A DNA stretch of 64,000 nucleotides, taken from positions 31,259 to 95,258 of the forward strand of contig DAIDJF010000011.1 in assembly GCA_027451525.1 (NCBI GenBank), given 5' to 3'. Positions 9,424-18,339 of the stretch are shown piece by piece. Under the pieces are notes generated by a model. The model ran no database searches. It saw nothing but the letters and a program-made list of their open reading frames with translations, and had not been told where the DNA came from. Both the position numbers and the translations under genes were made by a program. Each line of letters starts with the position of its first letter. Positions within the stretch are counted from its first letter, which is position 1. This DNA is from Ktedonobacterales bacterium (GTDB lineage: Bacteria > Chloroflexota > Ktedonobacteria > Ktedonobacterales > Ktedonobacteraceae).

Positions 9424-9951
9424 ATGGATCAACATGGACAGAAAAACCAAATAGACGAAATAGACCAGCGCATTATCGAGGCATTACAGCAAGATGGACG
9501 CCGCCCATTTACCAAGATAGCCGCCGATCTCGGTATCTCAGAAGCAAGCGTTCGCCAGCGCGTTGCTACATTAATCAATACACAAGTTATGCAAATTGTC
9601 GCGGTCACCAATCCTATCAAATTAGGCTTTTCTCAGGCATATATGCTCGGCATCTGCGTTTCGGGCGAACACCAACTTGCTGCCGCCCAACAGATTGCAG
9701 CATTCGACGAGGTAATCTATCTCATTCTCTGTACCGGGCGATTTGATATGCTTGCCGAAGTTGTCTGCCGTGATAATGACCACTTTCTACAGTTTCTCAA
9801 TGAAAAACTCTACCGTATACAAGGAGTGCAAAGAGCGGAAATATCTACTTATTTGCGCGTTTGTAAACAAAACGATTGGGCTTTTCTCTCTCAGGCCCGT
9901 CTGTCACCATCGCCTCCCCCCATTCGCCATACAGTTATTGAGGGGGAATAA
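9424..9951 (+). CDS. Lrp/AsnC family transcriptional regulator
   Basis: A 175-residue regulator. The N-terminal winged helix-turn-helix begins IDEIDQRIIEALQQDGRR, the usual Lrp opening, and contains AADLGISEASVRQRV as the HTH. The C-terminal RAM (AsnC) ligand-binding domain covers roughly residues 70-150, with GRFDMLAEVVCRD typical. Such proteins sense amino acids or related small molecules as dimers to octamers. The ATG is only seven bases after a TATAAG, and there is no strong Shine-Dalgarno, so the mRNA may be nearly leaderless. Divergence from the deacetylase-like gene suggests that gene as a target (inference). A 20-residue Ser/Pro-rich tail follows the RAM domain. Confidence 0.9.
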   Translation: MDQHGQKNQIDEIDQRIIEALQQDGRRPFTKIAADLGISEASVRQRVATLINTQVMQIVAVTNPIKLGFSQAYMLGICVSGEHQLAAAQQIAAFDEVIYLILCTGRFDMLAEVVCRDNDHFLQFLNEKLYRIQGVQRAEISTYLRVCKQNDWAFLSQARLSPSPPPIRHTVIEGE

Positions 9952-9978
9952 GTACAGAAAGCTATCTTGGCGGTAACA

Positions 9979-10007
9979 TATACATGGCTTCAAGCGTAGT
10001 GTATAAT
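9979..10007 (+). promoter_or_regulatory. Candidate sigma-70-type promoter for the kinase-homoserine dehydrogenase operon
   Basis: TATACA (9979-9984), a 17-base spacer and a perfect TATAAT (10002-10007) lie 150 bp upstream of the Ser/Thr kinase start. The -35 box matches consensus at four of six positions. Confidence 0.4.
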
Positions 10008-10156
10008 GCACGTATGAGTAGGGTAAAACAGAAACATAAGTATCTCTATTTAGGTGAGCAGAAACAGATCATATTGACCTGTGACAAATTTCGCGGCTCG
10101 CCACCGCACTACTGGTCACAGTAACTCTATGCAGCGAAATTAAGGAGTCGTCCTAA

Positions 10157-11857
10157 ATGATAGAGACAACGCCGTCAGGTACGGTACTATATGGACGCTA
10201 TCGAATTGAGCGTGTACTGGGTAGCGGGGGCTTCGGACACGTTTATTTGGCAATAGATCAAACGTCGAATCAACAATATGCAGTTAAGGAATATCTCGTC
10301 TCAGGCACAAGCGGGCAGGAACAGCTGCGGCACGAAGCAAACGTATTAAGTCATCTCCATCATCCTAACCTCCCCGCCTTTCACGATGCATTTAACGAAC
10401 GCGGACGCTATTATGTCGTCTTGAACTATATCGAGGGCAATGATTTAACAGATCTCATCCGCATGGCACGACAGCGCAATGAGGTCATCCCTATTACACG
10501 TATCCTACTCTGGGTGTTGGCGGTCTGCGATGCTGTCACGTTTCTGCATAGGCAGAATCCGCCTGTAATCCATCGCGATATCAAGCCAGATAATATTCGT
10601 ATCACCTCCGATGGTACAGCCGTATTGGTCGATCTTGGCAATGCAAAAGCCGCAGCCGATGGCGCACGCACCCTCTTTTTTATTCGCCATCAAGGTACGC
10701 CCGGCTACGCTCCGCTGGAACAATATCCCGGTGGGAGCGGCACCGATGTTCGCTCCGATGTCTACGCACTGGGGGGCACGCTCTATTTTGCATTAACCGC
10801 GCACGAACCGCCCAGTGTTTCTAACCGCCAGGCAATACAGCCAGGCCAACCAGACCTGCCATCACTTCAGCAACAACTAGCTAACAATCCGCCCGAAGAC
10901 GCTTCTGATGCAAACGCCGCTCGTCAGTACCGTGCGGGCGGTGCGCGACCTGCGCGTCCCTCTACCCGTCACTCGCGTCATATTGCTCAGCTTGCGACAA
11001 TGCCACCAGAACTCCTTAATTTCTTAAACGCCAGCATTCAAAAGGCCATGGCGATGAAACCCAAAGACCGTTATCCTCTGGTCGCCGATTTTGCCGCCGA
11101 CCTGCGCAAAGTCTTTGACGCACTGACAGCCTCTCAACAAACTCCTTCTGGACGTGTTGTAGACCCACACAGCACACAGCCAGACTTACCAATGCTCTAT
11201 GAAGCACTCCAGGCTGCAAAAAGCGGCTATGATACCGACCCCAATTCATCCTCTGAACCAGTGACACCTACGCATCAATCTGCAAAGCTTTGTCCACGCT
11301 GTGGCACACCACTCGCATCACAAGCTATTTTTTGCCCACGTTGTGGCACCACACTTACCTCACCTTCCTCCCCGGCCACACCTGGGTCTCAGGGAAGCAC
11401 TTTGCCTCCAAGAAATGATAAACGTGATATCACAAACGATCAAACGCTCATTATTTCACCACCAATAAGCGGTCCTGCCGCCCCACAGGCTATCGCGCAA
11501 GCTCATATACACCCTCCATCGATTGAACCAACGGGGCGCGTTACCCCTTCGCTTGCGCAACCTTACGCACCATCGGCAGCGATTGCGCAAACACCCACAA
11601 GACAACCTGCTCACCGCTTTGTTAACGGACTCAAGCAAACACCATCACCTGATTCTTCAGCAAACAATAAAAATACACGTACTACATCAGGAAATCTTCA
11701 TTCCAATATTGAACCCAAAGTTGTAATTTTCATGGCTGTTGTTCTGATTATCTTATTAGTGGTCATGGTCGTTTTGCTTTTCATGCAAAGCCATCGCAAC
11801 GTGGGACTGATTGACAGCTCATTACTCTTCTATATTTCTCACACGGTTAACTTATGA
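10157..11857 (+). CDS. Membrane-anchored Ser/Thr protein kinase with double zinc ribbon
   Basis: A 566-residue PknB-like kinase. The Gly-rich loop (GSGGFGHVY) is near residue 22, the ATP-binding Lys lies in AVKEY, the catalytic loop is IHRDIKPDN near 137, and the Mg motif reads DLG in VDLGNAK instead of DFG. The activation segment continues to GTPGYAPLEQY. A double CxxC zinc ribbon (CPRCGTPL and CPRCGTTL) follows near residues 377-400. Then comes a long Pro/Thr/Gln-rich linker and a single C-terminal membrane helix near 525-545, with about 20 residues beyond it. The ATG has AAGGAG nine bases upstream. The stop overlaps the start of the homoserine dehydrogenase gene (ATGA), so the two are translationally coupled. 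Confidence 0.92.
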   Translation: MIETTPSGTVLYGRYRIERVLGSGGFGHVYLAIDQTSNQQYAVKEYLVSGTSGQEQLRHEANVLSHLHHPNLPAFHDAFNERGRYYVVLNYIEGNDLTDLIRMARQRNEVIPITRILLWVLAVCDAVTFLHRQNPPVIHRDIKPDNIRITSDGTAVLVDLGNAKAAADGARTLFFIRHQGTPGYAPLEQYPGGSGTDVRSDVYALGGTLYFALTAHEPPSVSNRQAIQPGQPDLPSLQQQLANNPPEDASDANAARQYRAGGARPARPSTRHSRHIAQLATMPPELLNFLNASIQKAMAMKPKDRYPLVADFAADLRKVFDALTASQQTPSGRVVDPHSTQPDLPMLYEALQAAKSGYDTDPNSSSEPVTPTHQSAKLCPRCGTPLASQAIFCPRCGTTLTSPSSPATPGSQGSTLPPRNDKRDITNDQTLIISPPISGPAAPQAIAQAHIHPPSIEPTGRVTPSLAQPYAPSAAIAQTPTRQPAHRFVNGLKQTPSPDSSANNKNTRTTSGNLHSNIEPKVVIFMAVVLIILLVVMVVLLFMQSHRNVGLIDSSLLFYISHTVNL

Positions 11858-12924
11858 ACGAAACATCTTTATACGCTCTACTTCGCCCCTTACGCATTCT
11901 CGTGCTGGGGTATGGGAATGTTACGCAAGCATTTCTACCACTTCTGGTCTCACGTAGCGAGTGGTTAGGACGCGAACTTGGCATCCATCCTCTCATCAGC
12001 GGCATTGGAACACGCAGTGGCGGTTTTTTTGTCCATCCAACTGGCATCACGCCAGAACAGTTGGCCCAAAAAACAGAGGCGCGAACCTGGTTCGCCTCAC
12101 AATCTATGCAGGTTCGTGACGCCACCGCCTTTATTCAAGCCGGACGCTCCGCTGGTACCTCGCTGTTACTTGAACTAACAACCCTGCAACCTCGTGATGG
12201 TGAACCAGCCCTGACCCATATCCGTACCGCCTTACAACATGGCATGGATGTCATCACGGCTAACAAAGGACCAGTTGCGCATGCACAAAACGCTTTGCAA
12301 GCTCTGGCCCGCCAGCGGGACGTGCAATTTCGTTTCGAGTCTACCGTAATGGATGGCTTACCTCTCATCAACCTTGCCCAATTTACCCTCCAAGCCGTAG
12401 AGATACGCGCATTTCGCGCCTTATTAAATACCACAAGCGGCCTTGTGTTAAGTATGCTTGAGCAGGGCTTTACTCTAGAACAGGCCATTTTGAAAGCGCA
12501 GCAACTCGGCGTTGCAGAATCCGATCCCTGGTATGATCTAGATGGCTGGGACGCGGTTATGAAAACCACGATTCTCGCGAATAATCTGCTCGATGCCCAT
12601 ATAACCCCTGCAATGGTTGAACGCGAGGGCATTCGTGATATCACCTCTGAAGATATTTTTGCCGCCGCGCTCAGCGGTGCCCCACTTCGTCTTGTCAGTA
12701 GTGCCTCACGTGTGCGCGGCATGGTGACAGCCTCGGTGCGCCCACAGCCAATAAAGGCCGACGATATTTTACACGTCGCGAAAGGCACAACCAGTGTCAT
12801 CTCGTTAGATACCGAGGCAATGGGCACAATCACGCTGGTCGAACATGAACCACTTGTACTGCAAACCGCCTATGGTGTCTTGAGCGATCTCATCACTATC
12901 TTTCGCCAAAAACGCTCGACGTAA
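11854..12924 (+). CDS. hom: Homoserine dehydrogenase (short form without ACT domain)
   Basis: This enzyme catalyses NAD(P)H-dependent reduction of aspartate semialdehyde to homoserine, the branch point to threonine, methionine and isoleucine. At 356 residues it lacks the C-terminal regulatory ACT domain of many bacterial enzymes. The nucleotide-binding Rossmann loop LGYGNV is at residues 18-23, TANKGP lies near 131, ESTVMDGLPL follows, and the catalytic region contains ESDPWYDLDGWDAVMK with the conserved Asp and Lys residues. It begins inside the stop of a Ser/Thr kinase gene (four-base overlap). Without an ACT domain, feedback control may be absent or external, and phosphorylation by the upstream kinase is a testable idea. 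No other threonine or methionine genes are adjacent. Confidence 0.9.
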   Translation: MNETSLYALLRPLRILVLGYGNVTQAFLPLLVSRSEWLGRELGIHPLISGIGTRSGGFFVHPTGITPEQLAQKTEARTWFASQSMQVRDATAFIQAGRSAGTSLLLELTTLQPRDGEPALTHIRTALQHGMDVITANKGPVAHAQNALQALARQRDVQFRFESTVMDGLPLINLAQFTLQAVEIRAFRALLNTTSGLVLSMLEQGFTLEQAILKAQQLGVAESDPWYDLDGWDAVMKTTILANNLLDAHITPAMVEREGIRDITSEDIFAAALSGAPLRLVSSASRVRGMVTASVRPQPIKADDILHVAKGTTSVISLDTEAMGTITLVEHEPLVLQTAYGVLSDLITIFRQKRST

Positions 12925-12945
12925 GAACCACATCGCTATAACAAA

Positions 12946-12989
12946 CAGGGTATGCCGATCTCACATTGGAGCCACGTCAGCATACCCTG
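12946..12989. terminator. Convergent hairpin between homoserine dehydrogenase and glucoamylase
   Basis: A 10-bp perfect inverted repeat (CAGGGTATGC / GCATACCCTG) with a 24-base loop lies in the 88-bp gap between two convergent stop codons. On the minus strand it is followed by TTTGTT, a weak T tract. It probably serves the glucoamylase transcript and perhaps both. Confidence 0.5.
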
Positions 12990-13012
12990 CTGACCAGGAA
13001 AACGCAGCAGTA

Positions 13013-15898
13013 TCAGGAAACTGTCAGGTTATAATTCGCAGAATTGTTGTTATCCCAGGTCCCCGCCTGGTTGTAGAATGCCATATTCAACTGGGTTGCA
13101 CTGGTTGGCAGCGTAATGGTGGCTTGCCATGAACCATTCGACTGCTTTGTCATCGTGGTATTGGTAATCCCATTCCAGTTGTTATAGCCCCAATGCATTG
13201 TAATACTGGTAGCACTCGCGGCCAGAGACCCTGTATAGGTGATTGTTGCTGGCTGTCCATGCACTGGACAGGGCGTGCTGGTCACAGAGGATGTCGCGGA
13301 ACAGGACGAGGAACTCGAACCAATTGTGACATTCCAGTTTTTCCCGCCATTGTTATCCCATGTACCCGCCCCATTGTTAAAGGCAAAGTTGATCTGCGTC
13401 GCGTTGCTCGGTATGCTGATCGTCGTTTGCCAGAAGCCGTCGGCACGCTTCACCATCGCCTGATCGGGCGGGATATTCTGCCAGTTATTCTCACCCCAGT
13501 GAATAAGCACATGGCTTCCAGAACTGAGCGAACCATTGTAATAGATAGTCAATGCCATTCCAGCGGACAACTGGTTGGAATTGTAATCCACCACATAGCC
13601 AGCATGCGGCTGATACGCATTCGTCACATAGCGGTTATAGACAATTGACGGCACATCGGCAATGCTATTTGTGCTCGCAGAAACCAGCAGCGTAATAAAC
13701 TCGCCCATTGCCCAGTTTAATGGATTCATTGACTTCGTGGGCGTTCCAGGCGTATATCCAGAAGGAGCAGACGTATCCCATACCTGCTCTGGAATCATGC
13801 CTGAACCATTCTCCGCCGCTGTCATCGCAGTAAGTGCGGCATCTGCCGAGCCACCAGCAGCAATGGTATACATGCCACGCTCGCCGGAGAGGATAGGCCA
13901 GAGTCGCCCAATACCCGTTCCGTTATAGTTGGAACCATCAGCATGTTCACCATAACCATCATGATTGTAGCGATACCAGTAGCTATTGCCGTTAATCGTC
14001 TGTTTGATGCTCGCATCAATTACGGGCAGCGACAGCGTGATATACGGCGAATTAGCAGGAAACACACCCTGGCGCACCAATTCCAGGAAACCTGCATCGA
14101 CTATCGAACGCTCGTCATAGGTTCCGCCACCATTCGCCAGCGTAATCGAGGCTCCATCATTTGGATTGCCATTATTGTCAATACGTTCAAAGTAGTAACC
14201 ACTGCCGAGCGGACCCGTCGTGGTAAAGGTCCAGTTCTGCACCATACCTTGCCAGTAATCTGCCATATGGTAGAAAGTGTTCTCGCTTGTGGTATCACCG
14301 TTGATGCGTGCAATATCCGCCGCGCAGACAAGACCGGCAATCTCAGCCGCAATCGTCGAAGGACTATAACCGCCGTTCTCTTCCCAGCGTTCCTCGCCCG
14401 TTGATGGACCATGCGCGATAATATAGTTCGCAGCAGGTTTGATATGTTGCGTGTAATCTGTACTATCAGTGATACCCAGTTTCCAGGCTAAAACAATCGG
14501 GAATGCCTGCTCATCCATCTGGATACCATTCCAGTATGGAGTTCCATTCACATAGCTATTCTGTGGAAAATGCCCATCTGCTTGCTGTTGCGTGTTAAAC
14601 GCCCAATGAATAGCCCGTGTTGGATCTGCCGTATCACCCGCGACAATCAACGCACTGGAGAACTCGTACATATCACGTTCCCAGACAAGATGATAGCCGC
14701 CATCGCCATCGCCGTTGCTATCACCCCAAGGTGTTCCCAAACCAGCAACAAACGCGCCTGTCTGCTTATCTTGCGACGCCTTGAGGACGTTCGCCGCCAG
14801 ATAATACTCCTGCTGGCGCGCCTGCTGAATAGCCGTTGTGCTGCCCACCGCGGGAGGCGTCTTGAGACTATTATCAAAGGTGTTCCACTGCGAGACATAC
14901 GTACTCAACATGTTTGAGGTATCACCAAGCGTGCCCGCAAGCGTCTGCTCAGCACTCGCTGAAGAGGATGTAGAGCCGTTCGTTTGCCCAAATGAAAGGA
15001 CAAGAGTGAATGTGATGGAGGTTGCACTCTGCGTATTGATCGTGCCACCGTTCGACAGGTCTAATTGCCCCATTTGTGCTGTATTACCATTGTTTGCAGC
15101 ACTGTACGTATAGTTCATAGTGTAATCAGGACAAGTCGCACTACCGCAATTGCTTGTACCTTTGAGATCGCTCCAACCATCATTCTGGCCCACAAAACCG
15201 GAACTCGTCATACCCGACACATAGGGGATTGACGCGGCAAGCGCACTGGCATAGTTGCCTGACGCATCGGTCGTCACCAACATAGTGTGTCCACCATACA
15301 CTTGTGTCGAGCTAGAATTGTTGTTGCCAGCCCCATGCATAGTCGGGTTGTACAGAGCATAGAGCAGATAGTTCGAAAGTGTCCCCGTCAAAGCGGTAAA
15401 GGTGACTTGCTGAATCAAGGAATTGCGATTCGGATCTGTATAAATCACCTTTGTGATGCGATATTTTCCGTTGTTCGCGGTATTCGTGGCCGTCCAGGCC
15501 AATGAATGCGGGTCATACAAATGAACAGTTGAACTGGTCGCGGCCTTCTCTTCATCAACCCAGGTATGGTTACTATCGCCAATCATAAATTGCAGGTCAG
15601 TCGTATTGGGGGTGTCCGCAGTAGGATAAAACACCTCGCCCACGATGCCATTATATCCCGTAAACCAGACATCACTACTAGCATTGGCGGCCGTACCTAG
15701 AAGCGTGTTGTTGGATGGCGTCCAGACGGATGCTGCTCCCGGCCCATTAGGAGCCGTGCCAGCAGCATAGGCCTGCTGTACAAATGCAGCTAGAAGTAGG
15801 ATCGCAACAACTGCGATATTGAGTATCTGCGCAGATCGAACGATGATCGCGCGGCCTTTTAAGCGCACGTTTCCCTCGCGCGCAAACGCACCTTGCAT
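13013..15898 (-). CDS. Secreted GH15 glucoamylase with two C-terminal starch-binding modules
   Basis: A 961-residue extracellular glucan 1,4-alpha-glucosidase releasing glucose from starch or related glucans. The N-terminus is basic, then hydrophobic (ILNIAVVAILLLAAFVQ) with a likely signal peptidase site after QAYA. Residues of roughly 45-310 resemble the glucodextranase N-terminal beta-sandwich. The GH15 barrel follows (about 340-760), with YHLVWERDMYEFSSAL and a Glu-rich active-site segment EERWEENGGYSPST. Two tandem repeats of about 90 residues close the protein (about 767-865 and 876-961). Each contains HWGxNNW and AGTWDNN, typical of CBM25-type starch binding, separated by a Ser/Cys linker. 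The ATG has GGGAG seven bases upstream. Starch use outside the cell is the clear role. Confidence 0.92.
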   Translation of the reverse strand: MQGAFAREGNVRLKGRAIIVRSAQILNIAVVAILLLAAFVQQAYAAGTAPNGPGAASVWTPSNNTLLGTAANASSDVWFTGYNGIVGEVFYPTADTPNTTDLQFMIGDSNHTWVDEEKAATSSTVHLYDPHSLAWTATNTANNGKYRITKVIYTDPNRNSLIQQVTFTALTGTLSNYLLYALYNPTMHGAGNNNSSSTQVYGGHTMLVTTDASGNYASALAASIPYVSGMTSSGFVGQNDGWSDLKGTSNCGSATCPDYTMNYTYSAANNGNTAQMGQLDLSNGGTINTQSATSITFTLVLSFGQTNGSTSSSASAEQTLAGTLGDTSNMLSTYVSQWNTFDNSLKTPPAVGSTTAIQQARQQEYYLAANVLKASQDKQTGAFVAGLGTPWGDSNGDGDGGYHLVWERDMYEFSSALIVAGDTADPTRAIHWAFNTQQQADGHFPQNSYVNGTPYWNGIQMDEQAFPIVLAWKLGITDSTDYTQHIKPAANYIIAHGPSTGEERWEENGGYSPSTIAAEIAGLVCAADIARINGDTTSENTFYHMADYWQGMVQNWTFTTTGPLGSGYYFERIDNNGNPNDGASITLANGGGTYDERSIVDAGFLELVRQGVFPANSPYITLSLPVIDASIKQTINGNSYWYRYNHDGYGEHADGSNYNGTGIGRLWPILSGERGMYTIAAGGSADAALTAMTAAENGSGMIPEQVWDTSAPSGYTPGTPTKSMNPLNWAMGEFITLLVSASTNSIADVPSIVYNRYVTNAYQPHAGYVVDYNSNQLSAGMALTIYYNGSLSSGSHVLIHWGENNWQNIPPDQAMVKRADGFWQTTISIPSNATQINFAFNNGAGTWDNNGGKNWNVTIGSSSSSCSATSSVTSTPCPVHGQPATITYTGSLAASATSITMHWGYNNWNGITNTTMTKQSNGSWQATITLPTSATQLNMAFYNQAGTWDNNNSANYNLTVS

Positions 15899-16382
15899 GT
15901 TATATCTCCCTCGATAGCAACTAACATGGTCATACGGTTGACTTCAGGTTCACATTACCAGCATGCACAACGGGGCACAAAGCATCGATGGCATAGATAC
16001 ACACCATACGCAAGTAGTTCATTACAGACAACAGTACGTGCTACCTACGTGTTGTAACCTCCTTCTCTTCTCTTATTCTGTAGAGAGAAGCGTAGTATAA
16101 GCTTGGAAATTGGAAAAGCTGGTAGCCTGGCACCTACACAGTTTGCTACACTGATGTTCACCGCAAGAAATATGCCAATTTGTGTGCTGCACACAAGACA
16201 CAATAGCACACATTGAGACAAACATCATAGCCAGCATGTTCTATTACAGAGAAGGAGTCACTGAGCAGGCAGCACATCATGCGGGAAAAGAGACAAAGGG
16301 GATATCAAGAATAAAGAGAGAGAGCGCGATTGATGAACAGCATCCTGCTGCATTTCATCAATCGCTCTCTACGTGGGTCTAC
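15899..16382. other. Intergenic region of 484 bp upstream of the glucoamylase gene
   Basis: This contains the glucoamylase leader and promoter region on the minus strand, and the terminator of the cytidylate-kinase-like gene at its right end. A purine-rich tract ending in a perfect AAGGAGG (complement of 16058-16064) lies about 160 bases before the glucoamylase start but has no usable start codon behind it. A TATACT lies further upstream on the minus strand. No protein-coding frame convinces. Confidence 0.45.
16319..16370 (-). terminator. Terminator hairpin of the cytidylate-kinase-like gene
   Basis: Arms at 16319-16336 and 16355-16370 pair along 16 bp with a two-base bulge (AGAGAGCG..ATTGATGA with TCATCAATCGCTCTCT). 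On the minus strand the hairpin is followed by a CT-rich tract with few Gs. It lies 13 bp past the stop codon at 16383. Confidence 0.65.
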
Positions 16383-17120
16383 TTACTGTGGTGGACGAAT
16401 ATCTCCTGCCTGCCCAGGATAGCGCGCCAAACCTGCCACTGGACCTAACTCCTCCTCAGGCAGACTGAAACGTGCCGCCTTGCGTTGCAGAGCAAGTTCA
16501 ATCAGATCAACCGCACTGTCAAGATCAATAATGCCTGTATTCACCACAATATCGTATAACGTGGGATCATCAGGGCGGCGGTGATATTCCTCCTGCAAAT
16601 AGCGTATTCTATCGTGGTCCTTGACCTGTATACGTGAACGTGCCGTGTTTTGATCAAAACCCTCACGTCGCATTACATAAGGAATACGTCTCTCAAGTGG
16701 GGCTACAATTCGCGCATGCAACACGTCTTTATATCCGGCCAGCACAACTTGTGCGCCACGACCAACAATCACGACATGCCCAGTATTGACTGCCGCCAGC
16801 ACGACATTGCGCAGCGCATTATGATATACAGAAGAGTCTGCAAGCATTGGGGGAACTACACCAGCATAGCCAATGGGTGCCACCATCTGCATACTGGCAA
16901 GAATGCGCGTCGCAAGACTTTCCACACGCTCATCATATGCCTGAGCCTCTTCAACGCTGATCTCTAGATCATGGGCGACACGCACCACTACCTCATGATC
17001 TATCAACCGCCATCCTAGTTGAGTAGCAAGGCGACGTGCTATCTCTCCACCACCGCTTCCATATTCACGGGAGATCGTAATCGCCCGCATTCGCTCTACG
17101 GGGTTCTGCTCGTGATTCAT
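16383..17120 (-). CDS. Cytidylate kinase-like family protein
   Basis: A P-loop kinase-fold protein of about 245 residues, related to but distinct from CMP kinase (the cytidylate-kinase-2 group). It opens MRAITISREYGSGGGEIARRLA, where GSGGGEIA replaces the usual nucleotide kinase P-loop, and continues with LIDHEVVVRVA. A later segment (VIVGRGAQVVLA) and RIVAPLERRI are typical. Substrate unknown; nucleoside monophosphate phosphorylation is inferred from the family. An upstream in-frame start at 17186 exists, but AAGGAG lies eight bases before the ATG at 17120, which I prefer. It follows the phosphotransferase gene on the same strand by about 110 bp. Confidence 0.85.
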   Translation of the reverse strand: MNHEQNPVERMRAITISREYGSGGGEIARRLATQLGWRLIDHEVVVRVAHDLEISVEEAQAYDERVESLATRILASMQMVAPIGYAGVVPPMLADSSVYHNALRNVVLAAVNTGHVVIVGRGAQVVLAGYKDVLHARIVAPLERRIPYVMRREGFDQNTARSRIQVKDHDRIRYLQEEYHRRPDDPTLYDIVVNTGIIDLDSAVDLIELALQRKAARFSLPEEELGPVAGLARYPGQAGDIRPPQ

Positions 17121-17232
17121 CCCATGCTCTCCTTCTGCTTTACTGCTAGACGGCAAGCATCCCGTCTCGCCGCCCATCGCTATCAATACAATTCACCCAT
17201 CAATACTATTACGATCATAGTGCCAGATAACG

Positions 17233-18324
17233 TTAAGACCACATTTCGGCGAGCATAGGACGTACACGTCCTAACCACGCGGGTAGGGATGTAGCCCAAG
17301 CCAACCGCTCCATCAGATCATCCACCAGATCTGTTTCTAGTTCTTGTTCAGCAAAGAACAGGGCTTCTAAAGGGCCATTGATGATTGTGATCGGTGCGAC
17401 AAGCATCAGAGCATCTACAAGATGTATAGCCTCCCCTGCAACGGGAGGACAAAGCTCACGATAAGAGGCTAAGAAGTGGCTGGCTTTTTCAGGTTCCAGG
17501 CCACGTTTTGTCAGAGGGCGCGTTTGGCCGCGATTGGCTTCCCATTGCAACGCGCTGAAAGAAAAAAGGGCAGCAGCAACTTCAAAAAGGCGTTTCTCCC
17601 AACGCGATGCCTCCCAACCCGTGACAGCGACAATCCCCGCTGGACCAAAACGCAAGTTATGCGCGTGATAATCACCATGAATATGCCATTCGGGAAGGTT
17701 ACGCGCTGACCCAATCGCCATCATTGCGGCCGGGAGAACCGCTTCCCACTGCTCAACCCAATTCAACAGAGCCGTCTCTATGGCAGATAGCTCGCTCTGC
17801 TCTGCTCTGGCACGCGCGAAATTAAGCCACCCTTGCACCATTGATCCCATATGCACCTCAGAGGGCCAATGATGCTGCTCACCAGCATACCGTTCTGAGA
17901 GCCGATGTATACGGCCTAGCATCGTACCAGCCTGCTCAATACGGGTTAAGAGATGCCCATCAGCATTACTAAACATTTCGCCATCGGGCCACTGCTGTAA
18001 CTCACAGTAGTCCTCACCGAGCGCGACTGCTGGCTCACCTTGCGGCGTCACCCACAAAGAGGGAATAGGGATACCTTGCTGCTGAAGATACTGCCGAAAA
18101 TCGTAGCGATGACGAAGACTCTCTCCCGCTAAGCCCTCTTGTCGCTCCATCAAAATATAACGTTGCCCTTGCACCTCTACCAACAGGCGCAAATTTCCCG
18201 CATGCGTGTCTTCTGCCGGTCCTAGATTCTTCCATTCCACGATGCCAAAATCGTGCATGATCGCATCCAAGTCGAATAGTTCATCTTGCTCATCCATTCC
18301 AGCCGTATCTTCAAATTCCTGCAT
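17233..18324 (-). CDS. APH-fold phosphotransferase family protein with altered metal site
   Basis: A 363-residue protein of the aminoglycoside/choline/homoserine kinase-like superfamily. The catalytic loop HGDYHAHNLRF (Asp base and Asn metal ligand) is intact near residue 215. The second metal-binding motif, normally IDWxD or similar, reads VTGWEAS here: the Asp is Gly, encoded GGT where a single base change would give GAT. The N-terminal lobe carries YILMERQEG. This suggests a pseudokinase, altered chemistry or a recent mutation. The ATG has GGAAG seven bases upstream. The gene lies 15 bp after the rhodanese gene on the same strand, so they are probably co-transcribed. Substrate unknown. Confidence 0.75.
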   Translation of the reverse strand: MQEFEDTAGMDEQDELFDLDAIMHDFGIVEWKNLGPAEDTHAGNLRLLVEVQGQRYILMERQEGLAGESLRHRYDFRQYLQQQGIPIPSLWVTPQGEPAVALGEDYCELQQWPDGEMFSNADGHLLTRIEQAGTMLGRIHRLSERYAGEQHHWPSEVHMGSMVQGWLNFARARAEQSELSAIETALLNWVEQWEAVLPAAMMAIGSARNLPEWHIHGDYHAHNLRFGPAGIVAVTGWEASRWEKRLFEVAAALFSFSALQWEANRGQTRPLTKRGLEPEKASHFLASYRELCPPVAGEAIHLVDALMLVAPITIINGPLEALFFAEQELETDLVDDLMERLAWATSLPAWLGRVRPMLAEMWS

Positions 18325-18339
18325 GGCTCACTTCCACCA

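Noticed and set aside
10079..10120. CTGTGAC / GTCACAG inverted repeat upstream of the Ser/Thr kinase
   Set aside because: The 7-bp arms are separated by about 28 bases with no supporting extension; chance occurrence is likely.
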